64,000 nucleotides of DNA from contig OZ244050.1 in the NCBI GenBank assembly GCA_965215115.1, positions 1,426,001 to 1,490,000 on the forward strand. The letters are read 5' to 3'. Shown here in pieces: positions 34,066 through 44,131 of this stretch (positions are counted from its first letter, which is position 1; each line of letters starts with the position of its first letter). Under the pieces are notes generated by a model. It made no database searches. It was given only the letters and a program-made list of their open reading frames with translations, and had not been told where the DNA came from. The DNA is from CALDTK01 sp965215115 (GTDB lineage Bacteria; Bacteroidota; Bacteroidia; Chitinophagales; Saprospiraceae). The translations under genes and the position numbers were made by a program.

Positions 34066-34431
34066 ATGAAGAGTGACGTGGCGACCATTTTCGAGAACTG
34101 CCCCATCCGTCGCGCGATGGACCTCATCGGCGGGAAGTGGACGCTGTTGATCCTGCACGCCCTCGGCGGCGAGCAGCTGCGCTTCGCGGAGTTGCGCCGC
34201 AAGACCCACGGCATCAGCGACAAGATGCTGACCCAGGAGCTGCGGCGCCTGGAGGCCGGTGCGCTCGTGGTCCGCAAGGACTACGGCGAGGTCCCGCCGC
34301 GGGTCGACTACACCCTCACGGCGCTCGGGAAGGAAGCCCTGGAGGTGGTCGAGGCCCTGGCCAGGTTCGGGATGGTGGCGGGTGGCGTTCGACCACTTCC
34401 GAGTGGCGCCACCGCCGTTTCTGAGCAGTAG
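34066..34431 (+). CDS. HxlR/MarR-type redox-responsive regulator
   Basis: A 121-aa winged-helix regulator. The N-terminal FENCPIRRAMDLIGGKWTLL bears the conserved Cys (residue 11) that senses oxidants or electrophiles in HypR/YodB relatives. The recognition helix is GISDKMLTQELRRLE; the wing is VPPRVDYTLTALGKEAL. It is divergent from the DsbA-like/SDR operon, its likely target. The ATG at 34066 fits the family start; 34051 is an alternative. Confidence 0.88.
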   Translation: MKSDVATIFENCPIRRAMDLIGGKWTLLILHALGGEQLRFAELRRKTHGISDKMLTQELRRLEAGALVVRKDYGEVPPRVDYTLTALGKEALEVVEALARFGMVAGGVRPLPSGATAVSEQ

Positions 34432-34517
34432 GGCCGCCGCTCAGAAGCGGTCGAACGGCCCCCGCCAGCGCCCCCCTCGGCGAGCGCGGGAAGCGCCCCA
34501 CCGTTTACCTTTCCGCC

Positions 34518-36540
34518 ATGCTCAATTTTCACGCCGTCTGCTTTGTGGTAGCGCTCAGTCTCGCCGCGCCCCTCACCATCGCCGCCCAGCCCACCCGCAC
34601 CCTCCAACCCTCCGATGTCTGGGACATCGAGTACGTCCGCAACCCGGCCGTGAGTCCCGACGGCCGGCAGGTCGCCTACGAGCGCGTCGGCTTCGACATC
34701 ATGACCGACCGCAGCACGTCGGACATCTACCTCGTCGGTTTTGACGGAAGTCGCAACCGCCCGCTCATCACCGAGGCCAGCAGCCCGCGGTGGTCGCCCG
34801 ACGGCAAGAAAGTCGCCTTCGTGCGCGCGGTCGACGACAAGCCCCAGGTCTTCGTACGCTACCTCGACGGCGGCGAGGAGCTCCAGGTTACGAAGGTACA
34901 GGAGGCGCCCGGCGGCATGACGTGGAGCCCCGACGGCACCCAACTCGCCTTCGTGATGCCGGTCGCGTACGAGGCGAGCAAGTCCGTGGTGCAGCTTCCG
35001 CCAAAACCCGCCGGCGCGAAGTGGGCCGGGGACCCGATCTACATCGACCGACTCAAGTACAGAGCCGACGGCGGCGGCTACCTCAAACCCCGCTACGACC
35101 AGCTCTTCGTCGTGGGCGCCGACGGCGGCACGGCCCGCCAGCTCACCTTCGGGGACTACGACCACGCCGGCCCCACCTTCACGCCCGACGGCAAAGCCCT
35201 GCTCTTCAGCGCCGACGCCTCCGCGGACGAACGCGAGGTCGGCGACACCAACCTCGGCCGCGTCACCACCGACGGCCGCGGCGCCGTGACCTGGCTCACG
35301 ACCCGCAAGGGCCCGGACGACAGTCCGAAGGTCTCGCCGAGCGGCAAGCTCATCGCCTACGCCGGCTTCGACGACCGGCGCCTCGGGTACCACAACACCG
35401 AGCTCTACGTCGCCAACCTCGACGGCTCCAACGCGCGCTCGGTGACCGCAGGCGCTCGACCGCTCCGTGGACGACTTCCAGTGGACCGAGAAGGACGAGC
35501 TCATCATCCAGTACGACACCGAGGGCGACACCTACCTGGCGCGCGTGAAGGCCTCCGGCGGGGCGCCGCGTACGCTCACCAAGCGCGTCGGCGGGCAGAG
35601 CCTCGGGCGGCCCTACAGCGGCGGACAGTTCTCGGCCGGGCCCGGTGAGCGCTACGCCTTCACGCTCGTCGGCTCGGACCACCCCGCCGACCTGGCCGTG
35701 GGCGAGGGCGACGACGTACGCCGCGTCACGCGCCTCAACGAGGACCTGGCCGCCGCGCGCGACATGGGTACCGTCGAGGAGCTCTACACCGAGAGCACCG
35801 TCGACAAGCGTCGCATCCAGTCCTGGATACTGAAGCCGGCAGGTTTTGACGCAAGTCGCAAATACCCGCTCATTCTCGAGATCCACGGCGGGCCGTACAC
35901 CAACTACGGCGATCGCTTCTCGCTCGAGGACCAGCTCTACGCCGCGGCCGGGTACGTGGTGCTGTACGTCAACCCGCGCGGCTCGACGAGCTACGGGGCG
36001 GAGTTCGCCAACCTGATCGAGAACGACTACCCCGGCAAGGACTACAACGACCTCATGGACGCCGTCGACGCGACCATCACGAAGGGCTACGTCGACCCCG
36101 ACAGGCTCTACGTGACGGGCGGCTCGGGCGGGGGCGTGCTCACGGCGTGGATCGTCGGCAACACGGACAGGTTTAAGGCCGCCGTGGTGGCCAAGCCGGT
36201 CATCAACTGGGCCAGCTTCGCGCTCTACGCCGACAACACGGCCTACTTCACGAAGTACTGGTTCGAGAAGCCCCCCTACGAGGACTACGAGTCGTACTGG
36301 AAGCGCTCGCCGCTGAGTCTCGCCGGCCAGGTTAAGACCCCCACGATGCTCCTCACCGGCGAGCAGGACTACCGCACGCCGATCGCGGAGTCGGAGCAGT
36401 ACTACGCCGCGCTAAAGCTGGCGGGCGTGGAGACGGCCATGGTCCGGATCCAGGACTCCGGCCACGGCATCACCAACCGGCCGAGCAACCTGATGGCGAA
36501 GGTGAGCGCGGTGCTGGGGTGGTTCGAGCGCTACCCGTGA
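34518..36540 (+). CDS. S9-family prolyl-oligopeptidase-like peptidase (frameshifted)
   Basis: A secreted S9 peptidase of about 670 residues. The signal peptide is MLNFHAVCFVVALSLAAPLT. The N-terminal beta-propeller with TolB-like WSPDG repeats follows, then the alpha/beta hydrolase domain: nucleophile Ser in VTGGSGGGVLTAW, Asp in TGEQDYRTPI, His in QDSGHGITNR. It would cleave short peptides in the periplasm. The frame breaks near 35452: NLDGSNARSVTAG is followed by LDRSVDDFQW in a different frame. A one-base insertion accounts for it. Three dispersed repeats with covariant stems (GAC/GTC twice, GGC/GCT) lie at 34738, 34993 and 35843. From 36541 to 36662 no gene was seen. Confidence 0.85.
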
Positions 36541-36662
36541 AGAAGGACGGAACGCAGAGGGTGCATTCGCACGACACCCCGGCTCGCCATGGGGCCAGGG
36601 CCTATATTTACTCTCCACACGAGACCTGGCCCCCCCCCCCCGGGGCAACCTGAGCCATACTT

Positions 36663-38630
36663 ATGCGACCACTCGCTTATCTCTTTGCCGCCGTCGCCTT
36701 CGCGCTGGTCGTCGCGTACGCCCCGCCGCTCCTCGCGCAAGACGCTGCCCCCGCCGCCCTGCCCGAACCCGGCAAAGTGACCGGGGACTGGTTCCGCGCC
36801 AACGCCTACGCCGGCGATAGCTCCACGCACGCCTACGTGATCCACAAGTCCGCGAAGACGACTCTGTTCGACAACCCGGAGGTCGGGTACTCCCTCGTCA
36901 CCGAACACCGACGCGTCGTGCGCGTGGTGGACAGGAGCGGACTCGGGGAGGCCACCTTCAAGGTCCGCCTCTGGCAGCCGAAGGGCGCCGGCGATGGGCA
37001 GTCGATGTCTGAGCTCAAGGCCTTCACCCACACCTACGAGGACGGCCGCCTCACCACCACCGCCCTCGACCCGAAAAACGTCTTCAAGACCCGCGTCGAC
37101 GAAGACCGCGTCGAGTACGCCTTCAGCCTCCCGGCCGCGCGCGAGGGCTCCGTGCTCGACCTCAGCTACCGCGAGTCCTCCGACTACATCTCACGCCCGC
37201 GCCCGTACGTGATGCAGGAGGATGTCCCGGTGCAGTACGCGTACTACGAGTTCCGCACGCCCGGGCGCTTCGCCTACCAGGGCTTCACGCTCGGGTCACA
37301 CCCCATTAAGTACGACAATACAACGGCCACGAACAGCAACCCCTCGAACGTCATGACCTTCGTGTCGACGGCCCTGCCGGCCCTGCGCGAGCAGGAGTAC
37401 GTCACGAGCATCGACAACTACCGCTCGCGCGTCGTGCTCGAGCTCGGGCAGTACGCGCGGCTCGACGGACAGGTAGTCAGCGTCTCGACGACCTGGGACG
37501 ACATCGCGAAGGACCTCCGCGAGGAGCCCGGGATGAAGGAGGCGCTGAAGGGCTCGAAGTACTACGACGAGTGGGCCACGGAGTGTCCGCCGGGCATTAC
37601 GGACCCCGCCGAGCGCTACGCCTGGGCCTTCGACCAGGTGACGACGAGTTTTACGCACGACGACTACATCTCGATCTACGCCCGCAACCGGGGCTCGCGC
37701 AACGCCCGCGAGGCCAATCTCAACAGCGCCGAGATCGCCGCGCAGCTCGTGGGCCTCGCCCGCGCCCTCGGGCTCGAGGCCTACCCGGTGTTCTGTAGCC
37801 ACCGCGAGCACGGACCGCTGCTCCAGGCGCAGCCCAACGTGGCCAGCATGAAGCACACCATCGTGGCCGCGAAGATCGGCGGGACGTACGTATTCGCCGA
37901 CCCGCTCGCGGCTAATACGGCGCCCGGGCTCCTGCCGTACGCCGACCTCAACGGGGCGGGTTTCCTCGTGATGCCGAAGGGCCACGAGTTCGTCGACCTC
38001 CAGGAGCGCCAGTACGCGCAGCAGCAACTGACGGGCGACCTGGCCCTCGGGGACGACGGGCACCTCGGGGGCACCATCCAGCTCACGCTCGTCGGGCAGG
38101 CAGCCACGCGGCACCTACAGCGCCGGGACGGGCAGCTGGGACTGGTTTTGGCGAAAGCCGACCTGTTCGAGGGCTACACCCTGAGCGAGGTCGAGGTGAC
38201 GCCGAAGGGCAACAACGCCTACGCGGTGTCCGCACGGATCCGCAGTGATGCGCCTTTCGGCAAAACGCCCTTCGGCCTCATCGTGAGCCCTTACCTCGGG
38301 GCCGCGCACGACAAGAACCCCTTCGCCGCCCCCGAGCGCACCTTCCCGATCGAGTTCCCCCACAAGGTGTTCGAGAACCGCCGGATCACCATCGCGCTAC
38401 CGGCGGGCTACGCCCTCGAGGCCCTGCCGGCGCCGGTGCGGATCGAGACCCCCGACGGGGCCATCGCCTACTCGCAGTCCATCGAGCCCACCGACGGCGG
38501 CCTCGTGCTTCAGAGCGCGATGAGCATCAAGCAACTCGTCTACCCGGCGGAGGCCTACCCCGGCGTGCGGGAGGTCTTCAAGATCATCGCCGAGCAGGAG
38601 GGGACCCTGTTGAGTGTGGTGGGGGAGTGA
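36663..38630 (+). CDS. DUF3857/transglutaminase-fold protein, secreted
   Basis: A 655-aa protein with a signal peptide (MRPLAYLFAAVAFALVVAYA, then PPLLAQ). The DUF3857 domain spans about 60-230 (YSLVTEHRRVVRVVDRSG). The transglutaminase-fold domain follows, starting near 290 with ITDPAERYAWAFDQVTTSFT. The usual catalytic Cys position is occupied by Ser in NLNSAEIAAQLVGLARALGL, so it may not be active as an enzyme. A beta-sandwich tail closes the protein. Two dispersed repeats (38145, VLAKA; 38252, PFGKT) lie in the tail. It is common in Bacteroidota; the cell-surface role is unknown. Confidence 0.8.
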   Translation: MRPLAYLFAAVAFALVVAYAPPLLAQDAAPAALPEPGKVTGDWFRANAYAGDSSTHAYVIHKSAKTTLFDNPEVGYSLVTEHRRVVRVVDRSGLGEATFKVRLWQPKGAGDGQSMSELKAFTHTYEDGRLTTTALDPKNVFKTRVDEDRVEYAFSLPAAREGSVLDLSYRESSDYISRPRPYVMQEDVPVQYAYYEFRTPGRFAYQGFTLGSHPIKYDNTTATNSNPSNVMTFVSTALPALREQEYVTSIDNYRSRVVLELGQYARLDGQVVSVSTTWDDIAKDLREEPGMKEALKGSKYYDEWATECPPGITDPAERYAWAFDQVTTSFTHDDYISIYARNRGSRNAREANLNSAEIAAQLVGLARALGLEAYPVFCSHREHGPLLQAQPNVASMKHTIVAAKIGGTYVFADPLAANTAPGLLPYADLNGAGFLVMPKGHEFVDLQERQYAQQQLTGDLALGDDGHLGGTIQLTLVGQAATRHLQRRDGQLGLVLAKADLFEGYTLSEVEVTPKGNNAYAVSARIRSDAPFGKTPFGLIVSPYLGAAHDKNPFAAPERTFPIEFPHKVFENRRITIALPAGYALEALPAPVRIETPDGAIAYSQSIEPTDGGLVLQSAMSIKQLVYPAEAYPGVREVFKIIAEQEGTLLSVVGE

Positions 38631-38642
38631 GGGGTGAGGGGT

Positions 38643-38656
38643 AAAATGCGTTTAAC
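38643..38656 (+). repeat. Left terminal repeat flanking AAA ATPase gene
   Basis: AAAATGCGTTTAAC. It matches the complement of the right-hand copy (39840-39853) at 13 of 14 bases and lies 10 bp before the ATPase start. Confidence 0.45.
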
Positions 38657-38665
38657 TTCGTACAC

Positions 38666-39844
38666 ATGGATCCCGAAGCGAACCCGTTCTCCCCTGGCGC
38701 CGGCGCTGAACCCCCTGCCCTGACGGGACGTGACGAGTTGCTTGCCCGCGCGAATACGGCCATCGGGCGGTCGCTCAAGGGCTTCAACCAACGGGGCATC
38801 GTGATGCTCGGGCTACGCGGCGTCGGCAAGACGGTGCTCCTCAATGCGATCGAAGATGTGGCCGACCAGCGCGGCTGTCTCACGATCCTCATCGAGGCTC
38901 CGGAGTCGCGTTCGCTGCCCGACCTGCTCGTGCCTAAGCTTACCCTCGCCCTCCGGAGGCTCGACCGCGCAGAGGCGGCCCGCGACCTGGTGCGTAAGGC
39001 CACCCGGGCACTTACGAGCTTCGCGGGTAGCTTCTCGGTGAACGTCGGCGGAATAGAGGCGAAAGTAGATTTGAACCCCGATTACCTGAGTTCGGGCGAC
39101 CTCGAGACGGATCTCCCAGAACTGTTCTTATTGATTGGACGCGCGGCGCAGCAGGCCAAGCGGCCGATCGCCATCCTCCTTGACGAGATTCAGTACCTCA
39201 GCAAGACGGATCTATCCGCGTTGATCGTGGCCTTGCACCGGGTATCACAGAAAAACCTCCCGATTACCTTTTTCGGAGGCGGTCTCCCGCAGTTGGCCGC
39301 ACTCGCCGGGGAGGCCAAATCCTACGCCGAACGGCTATTCGAGTACGTAAACGTTGGGCCGCTCTCGGAGGCGGCAGGCCGGGCCGCCCTGGAGGTCCCG
39401 ACCGATGATACGCCCGTTCACTTCACCGACGCCGCCCTGCGTACAATCCAAGGTGCGACACGCAACTACCCCTACTTCCTGCAGGAATGGGGTAAGCAGT
39501 GCTGGGATGTCTGTACCGACGGCACCATCGACGAGGGGGTAGTACGAGAGGCGTCCCCGCTCGTACTGGCGCGGCTCGACGAGGGCTTCTTTAACGTCCG
39601 GTACGACCGTATGACGGGGCGTGAACGGGAATACATCTACGCCATGGCATCCCTGGGGGCCGGACCCCACCCCACGGGGGACGTAGCTCGGAAAATGGGT
39701 TTGAGCAGCAACGGCGCTGGCTCGATCAAGAACAACCTGATCAAGAAAGGGATGGTGTTCTCCCCCGACCACGGTTCGACGGCCTTCACGGTGCCACTCT
39801 TCGATGAGTTCGTGCTTCGGCGAATGGCAAAAGCAAAGAGTTAA
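38666..39844 (+). CDS. AAA ATP-binding protein with C-terminal HTH
   Basis: A 392-aa ATPase. Walker A GLRGVGKTVLLN is near residue 51, Walker B PIAILLDEIQYLSK near 175. The sensor region is ITFFGGGLPQLAALAGEAKS. The C-terminal region DVARKMGLSSNGAGSIKNNL looks like a helix-turn-helix. Similar stand-alone ATPases occur in many bacteria and archaea, sometimes with a toxin partner, but no partner is present. The gene is bracketed by a 14-bp near-perfect inverted repeat (38643-38656 and 39840-39853), which suggests movement as a unit. The start ATG at 38666 is the only sensible one. Confidence 0.85.
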   Translation: MDPEANPFSPGAGAEPPALTGRDELLARANTAIGRSLKGFNQRGIVMLGLRGVGKTVLLNAIEDVADQRGCLTILIEAPESRSLPDLLVPKLTLALRRLDRAEAARDLVRKATRALTSFAGSFSVNVGGIEAKVDLNPDYLSSGDLETDLPELFLLIGRAAQQAKRPIAILLDEIQYLSKTDLSALIVALHRVSQKNLPITFFGGGLPQLAALAGEAKSYAERLFEYVNVGPLSEAAGRAALEVPTDDTPVHFTDAALRTIQGATRNYPYFLQEWGKQCWDVCTDGTIDEGVVREASPLVLARLDEGFFNVRYDRMTGREREYIYAMASLGAGPHPTGDVARKMGLSSNGAGSIKNNLIKKGMVFSPDHGSTAFTVPLFDEFVLRRMAKAKS

Positions 39845-39853
39845 GCGCATTTT
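39840..39853 (-). repeat. Right terminal repeat flanking AAA ATPase gene
   Basis: The minus strand reads AAAATGCGCTTAAC, one mismatch from the left copy. It overlaps the stop codon. Confidence 0.45.
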
Positions 39854-39890
39854 TCAGATATAACAGAAAAAACCTGTTACACCTGAAAAA
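39850..39890. terminator. Two-part inverted repeat after ATPase gene
   Basis: TTTTTCAG pairs with CTGAAAAA, and inside TAACAG pairs with CTGTTA. It is AT-rich with a 7-nt loop. It could end transcription on both strands. The rest of the gap to 40037 is without a gene. Confidence 0.4.
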
Positions 39891-40037
39891 CCTGCTTAAA
39901 TCCACTTAAACGCGATAAACGCCACCAGCCCAGCGCCCCCCCCGACCACGACACACGCCCCCCCCCAGCCCCCAAGCCGAGCCGTCGTGAAGCGGCAGCG
40001 TCACAACCAGGCCCCCGGCCGTCCTTAGATTTACCCC

Positions 40038-43000
40038 ATGCCCGCCCCCGAAAAAGTCCTCTACCTCCTCGACGGCCACGCCCTCGTCTACCAGTACCAC
40101 TTCGCCTTCCGCGACCGACCTCTCATCAACTCCAAGGGCGTCAACACGAGCGCCATCGTCGGCTTCACGCGCATGCTCTGGGACCTGCTCCAGACCTCGA
40201 ACCCGAGCCACATCGCCGTCGTGTTCGACCCCTCGGGCCAGACCTTCCGCTCCGAGATGTACGTCGAGTACAAGGCCAACCGCGAGGAGCAGCCCGAGGA
40301 CATCCGCGCGGCCCTGCCCGTGATCCGCCGGATCGTGGAGGCGATGAACATCCCCGTCAAGGTGGTCGACAACTACGAGGCCGACGACGTGATCGGGACC
40401 CTCGCCAAGCAGGCCGAGGCCGAGGGCTACGAGGTGTTCATGGTGACGCCCGACAAGGACTACGGCCAGCTCGTGAGCGACAAGATCCACCAGTACCGCC
40501 CGAGTCGGATGGGCAGCGGCGTGACGGTTTTGCGCAAGCAGGACATCCTCGACAAGTGGGACATCGCGCGCCCGGAGCAGGTCATCGACGTGCTGGCCCT
40601 AATGGGCGACTCGTCGGACAATATCCCCGGCGTCAAGGGCATCGGCGAGAAGACGGCCGCCAAGCTCCTCAAGGAGTTCGGGAGCCTCGAGGAGGTGCTG
40701 GCGCGCAAGGACGAGGTCAAGGGCGCCAACGGCAAGCGCCTCGCCGAGCACGAGGACCTCGCGCGGATGAGCTACCGGCTCGCCACGATCGACACCGGGG
40801 CACCGGTGACCTTCAACGCCGAGGAGTTTTGTGTCGACCCGATGAATAAGGAGGCGCTAGCGGAGCTCTTCGCGGAGTACGAAATCCGGAGCCTCGCGAA
40901 GGCCATCCTGGGTGCGGCCGACGCCGGGATGACGGTGCCGGCGAGCTCGGGGGCGATCGATTTGTTTAGTCCGGTGGAGGGTTCGGCTGTCGCCAAAACG
41001 GATGCTGATGCGGCTTCCGCCAAAACGGGTGGCGTCGGTGATGACGGGGAGGATTTGATCGACTTCGGGGAGTTGGACGAGGACGGGAATGAGGTGGCCG
41101 TACAGGGGCAGTCCCCCCCTCCCCCCGGAGGGGGCAACGCGTCGTCTGTGCGATCGGCTGGACAGGCGGTCGACCTGTTCGGCAACATTACTTCGGGGAA
41201 GGCTTCGAAGGCGGTGACGGCACCGACGGGGCCCCCGGCCTATTCCGTGGCGAACCACAACATGTCCACCACCGACCAGGCGTACCACTTGATCGAGACA
41301 GAGGAGCAGCTCGTCGACCTGCTGCAGGTTTTGGCGAAAGCCCCCCAAATCTGCTTCGACACCGAGACGACCGGCATTGATCCGAACGAAGCTGAACTGG
41401 TCGGCATGGCTTTCTCGGTCGAGCACAAGGTGGGCTACTACGTGCCGGTGCCCGCGGATCAGGTTTTGGCGAAAGCCGTCGCGGCGCGCTTCAAGGCGGT
41501 ATTGGAGGACGCCAGCAAGCCGAAGATCGGGCAGAACCTGAAGTACGACGCGATCGTGATGAAGTGGTACGGCGTCGACCTCGCCGGGCCCGTCGAGGAC
41601 ACGATGCTGATGCACTACGTGCTGAGCCCGGAGCTGCGGCACAACCTCACGTACATGTCGGAGACGTACCTGAAGTACTCGCCGCAACCCATCGAGGAGT
41701 TGATCGGGAAGAAGGGCAAATCGCAGGGTACGATGCGGGATGTGCCCGTGGCCGACGCCGCCGCCTACGCCGCCGAGGATGCCGACATTACGCTGCGCCT
41801 TTACGACCTGTTGCGACCGAAGCTGGCGAGCGAGGAGATGGCGGAGTTGTACGAGAGAGTGGAGGCGCCGCTAGTATACGTCCTGCGCGACATGGAGTAC
41901 AATGGCGTGGCACTGGATACGGAATTCCTGGCGGAGCTTTCGCAAGAACTGATGCAGAGCCAGGCGCTGCTCCAGGACGAGATCTACGAAGCTGCCGGCC
42001 GGCCGTTTAACATTGACTCACCCAAGCAAGTCGGCGAAATTCTCTTCGACGAATTAAAGGTGCCTTACAAAGGTTCGAAGACGAAATCCGGGCAGTATAA
42101 AACGGACGAATTCACGATGCAAGATGCCGCCAAGCTCAATCCGGTGGCGCAGAAGATCCTCGACTACCGACAGTTGTCGAAGTTGCGCGGCACCTACGTC
42201 GATGCGCTCCCGAAGCTATTGAGCCCGCGCGACAACCGCATCCACTCGAGCTTTAACCAGGCAGCCGTAGCCACGGGGCGCCTCAGCAGCTCCAATCCGA
42301 ACCTCCAGAACATCCCGATGCGCACGGATGTCGGACGGCAGATCCGCAAGGCCTTCATTCCGCACAGCAAAGACCACGTGATCGTCTCGGCGGACTACTC
42401 GCAGATCGAGCTGCGGCTCATCGCCGAGATCGCCGGGGAGCAGCAGATGCTGGAGGCCTTCAACGCCGGGCAGGACATCCACCGCTCGACGGCCGCCCTC
42501 GTGTACGGCGTACCCTACGGGGAGGTCACCGACGACCAGCGCCGCAAGGCGAAGACCGTCAACTTCGGCATCATCTACGGTGCGGGCGCCAACCGGATGG
42601 CCAACGAACTCGAGATCGACCGCAAGGAGGCCGGCGACCTGATCAAGCGCTACTTCGAGACCTACCACCAGCTGCAGGCATACATGGACAGCCAAGTCAA
42701 GCTGGCGCGAAAACAAGGCTACGTGACGACCCTACTCGGGCGCCGCCGCTACCTGCGCGACATCAACTCCGCCAACGGTAACCTGCGCAGTTACGCCGAG
42801 CGCAACGCCGTCAACACCCCGATCCAAGGCACGGCCGCCGACCTGATGAAGCTCGCGATGATCAACGTGCACGCGCGCATGCGGCGCGAGGGCATGGAAA
42901 GCTTACTTACCCTTCAAGTGCACGACGAATTGGTGTTCGATGCGAAGCGAAGTGAAGTCGATGCGCTACGCAAACTCGTCAAAGAAGAGATGGAAGGCGC

Positions 43001-43070
43001 GATGCCGGATCTGAAGGTGAAGCTGCTGGTGGAGAGTGGGGTCGGGGAGAATTGGTTGGAGGCGCACTGA
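40038..43070 (+). CDS. polA: DNA polymerase I
   Basis: A 1010-aa three-domain enzyme. The 5'-3' exonuclease is at 1-300 (KVLYLLDGHALVYQYHFAF, VDNYEADDVIGTLAKQAEAE). The 3'-5' proofreading domain is at about 430-610 with an intact ICFDTETTGIDPNEAELVGM. The polymerase core has motif A DYSQIELRLIAEIAG, motif B RRKAKTVNFGIIYGAGANR and motif C LQVHDELVFD. It fills gaps in repair and replication. The linker at about 300-410 is longer than usual and low in complexity. It carries two of the five dispersed repeats (40985 and 41012, AKT-type); the others are at 40527 (VLRKQ), 41328 and 41463 (VLAKA). The start ATG fits. Confidence 0.95.
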   Translation: MPAPEKVLYLLDGHALVYQYHFAFRDRPLINSKGVNTSAIVGFTRMLWDLLQTSNPSHIAVVFDPSGQTFRSEMYVEYKANREEQPEDIRAALPVIRRIVEAMNIPVKVVDNYEADDVIGTLAKQAEAEGYEVFMVTPDKDYGQLVSDKIHQYRPSRMGSGVTVLRKQDILDKWDIARPEQVIDVLALMGDSSDNIPGVKGIGEKTAAKLLKEFGSLEEVLARKDEVKGANGKRLAEHEDLARMSYRLATIDTGAPVTFNAEEFCVDPMNKEALAELFAEYEIRSLAKAILGAADAGMTVPASSGAIDLFSPVEGSAVAKTDADAASAKTGGVGDDGEDLIDFGELDEDGNEVAVQGQSPPPPGGGNASSVRSAGQAVDLFGNITSGKASKAVTAPTGPPAYSVANHNMSTTDQAYHLIETEEQLVDLLQVLAKAPQICFDTETTGIDPNEAELVGMAFSVEHKVGYYVPVPADQVLAKAVAARFKAVLEDASKPKIGQNLKYDAIVMKWYGVDLAGPVEDTMLMHYVLSPELRHNLTYMSETYLKYSPQPIEELIGKKGKSQGTMRDVPVADAAAYAAEDADITLRLYDLLRPKLASEEMAELYERVEAPLVYVLRDMEYNGVALDTEFLAELSQELMQSQALLQDEIYEAAGRPFNIDSPKQVGEILFDELKVPYKGSKTKSGQYKTDEFTMQDAAKLNPVAQKILDYRQLSKLRGTYVDALPKLLSPRDNRIHSSFNQAAVATGRLSSSNPNLQNIPMRTDVGRQIRKAFIPHSKDHVIVSADYSQIELRLIAEIAGEQQMLEAFNAGQDIHRSTAALVYGVPYGEVTDDQRRKAKTVNFGIIYGAGANRMANELEIDRKEAGDLIKRYFETYHQLQAYMDSQVKLARKQGYVTTLLGRRRYLRDINSANGNLRSYAERNAVNTPIQGTAADLMKLAMINVHARMRREGMESLLTLQVHDELVFDAKRSEVDALRKLVKEEMEGAMPDLKVKLLVESGVGENWLEAH

Positions 43071-43096
43071 TGAGTCGAGGGTTCGACGTACGGCGT

Positions 43097-44128
43097 CTAC
43101 TCCTCTCCAAACAACTTTTCCAAGCCCAAGCTCCCCATCGGCACCGCAAATACGTCCCAAGGCGTGTACGCGTACGTCTCCCGATTGAGCAAGTAGCACT
43201 TGCCGAAGTACAGCGTCTGCCCGTCCGGCGAGACGTACGGCCCGGCCTCCTCGTGGACGGAGTTGACCTGCGCGAGGGCCACGGCGCGCGACCAGCCACC
43301 GGCCGCCGTCCGGCGACTTACGTACAGGTCTTCCCCACCCGCGCCGCCGGGGGCGCCGTAGCTGCTGAAGAACAGGTAGCGACCGTCGGGCGTGAGGGAG
43401 GGACCGCCGACGGCGTAGCGGGGGTCCGCGAAGAGACCTTCGACGGGTCGGGGGTCGACGAGGTCGTCGGTGGCGTCGCGGCGGTAGGCGTAGAGGCGAG
43501 TGGCGGTGTCGCCGCGGTTCTGGGTCGAGACGTAGAAGGTTTCGTCGTCGAGGCTCGTCACGGCGCTCACGTTGGCGAGGGGCCACGCTTCGCCCTCGCG
43601 CTGGACCTGGTTGAAGCTCGGCGGCAGGGGCTCGGGGTCGGACCAGGGACTCGTAATGGTGGCTCGCCGCGTGACCCAGAGGTTCATGTCGAAGTTGCCG
43701 AGGTTGGGCCGGCCGGGGATGGGGCGCTCGGAGCCGAAGTAGCACGTGAGTCCGTCGCGGGTGAGGTAGGGGTTCTCGTCGCGGTCGGTGGAGAAGGGGG
43801 CGAGGGTGGGCGTGTCGTCATCGGGTCCATCGAGGACGTAGAGCTTCTGCTTCTCGCCGGGGAGGCGCCGCCAGAAGTAGGTTTCGCGAGGGGTGGTACG
43901 GCTTTCGCCAAAACTCGCCAGCAGCAGGCCACCTTCGTCGTGTTCGGGGGTGGACACGACGCCGGGGCGGTAGCGGGTGGCGGTGTCGGAAGGCGCTGCG
44001 GCGTTAACGGGGCTGGCGGTCGCGGCGGTGGGAAGGGTTTTGGCGCAAGCCGTCACCAGCAGAGACAATAACAGCGCGCAGAGGAACAGCGAGACTTTGG
44101 ACAGCGGGTTGGGGGGGGAGGGAATCAT
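43097..44128 (-). CDS. WD40-like (PD40) beta-propeller lipoprotein
   Basis: A 343-aa lipoprotein. The signal peptide ends SLLVTACAKTLP, and the lipobox Cys is encoded within a dispersed repeat (44037-44051), where a GCAA loop gives a TGC codon. The mature part has PD40-type blades such as ENPYLTRDGLTCYFGSERPI, GGPSLTPDGRYLFFSSYGAP and AGPYVSPDGQTLYFGKCYLL. Such propellers bind partners at the cell surface or periplasm, and some are linked to OmpA-like proteins. The exact role is unknown. A second dispersed repeat (43900) reads FGESR. Confidence 0.78.
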   Translation of the reverse strand: MIPSPPNPLSKVSLFLCALLLSLLVTACAKTLPTAATASPVNAAAPSDTATRYRPGVVSTPEHDEGGLLLASFGESRTTPRETYFWRRLPGEKQKLYVLDGPDDDTPTLAPFSTDRDENPYLTRDGLTCYFGSERPIPGRPNLGNFDMNLWVTRRATITSPWSDPEPLPPSFNQVQREGEAWPLANVSAVTSLDDETFYVSTQNRGDTATRLYAYRRDATDDLVDPRPVEGLFADPRYAVGGPSLTPDGRYLFFSSYGAPGGAGGEDLYVSRRTAAGGWSRAVALAQVNSVHEEAGPYVSPDGQTLYFGKCYLLNRETYAYTPWDVFAVPMGSLGLEKLFGEE

Positions 44129-44131
44129 TGA

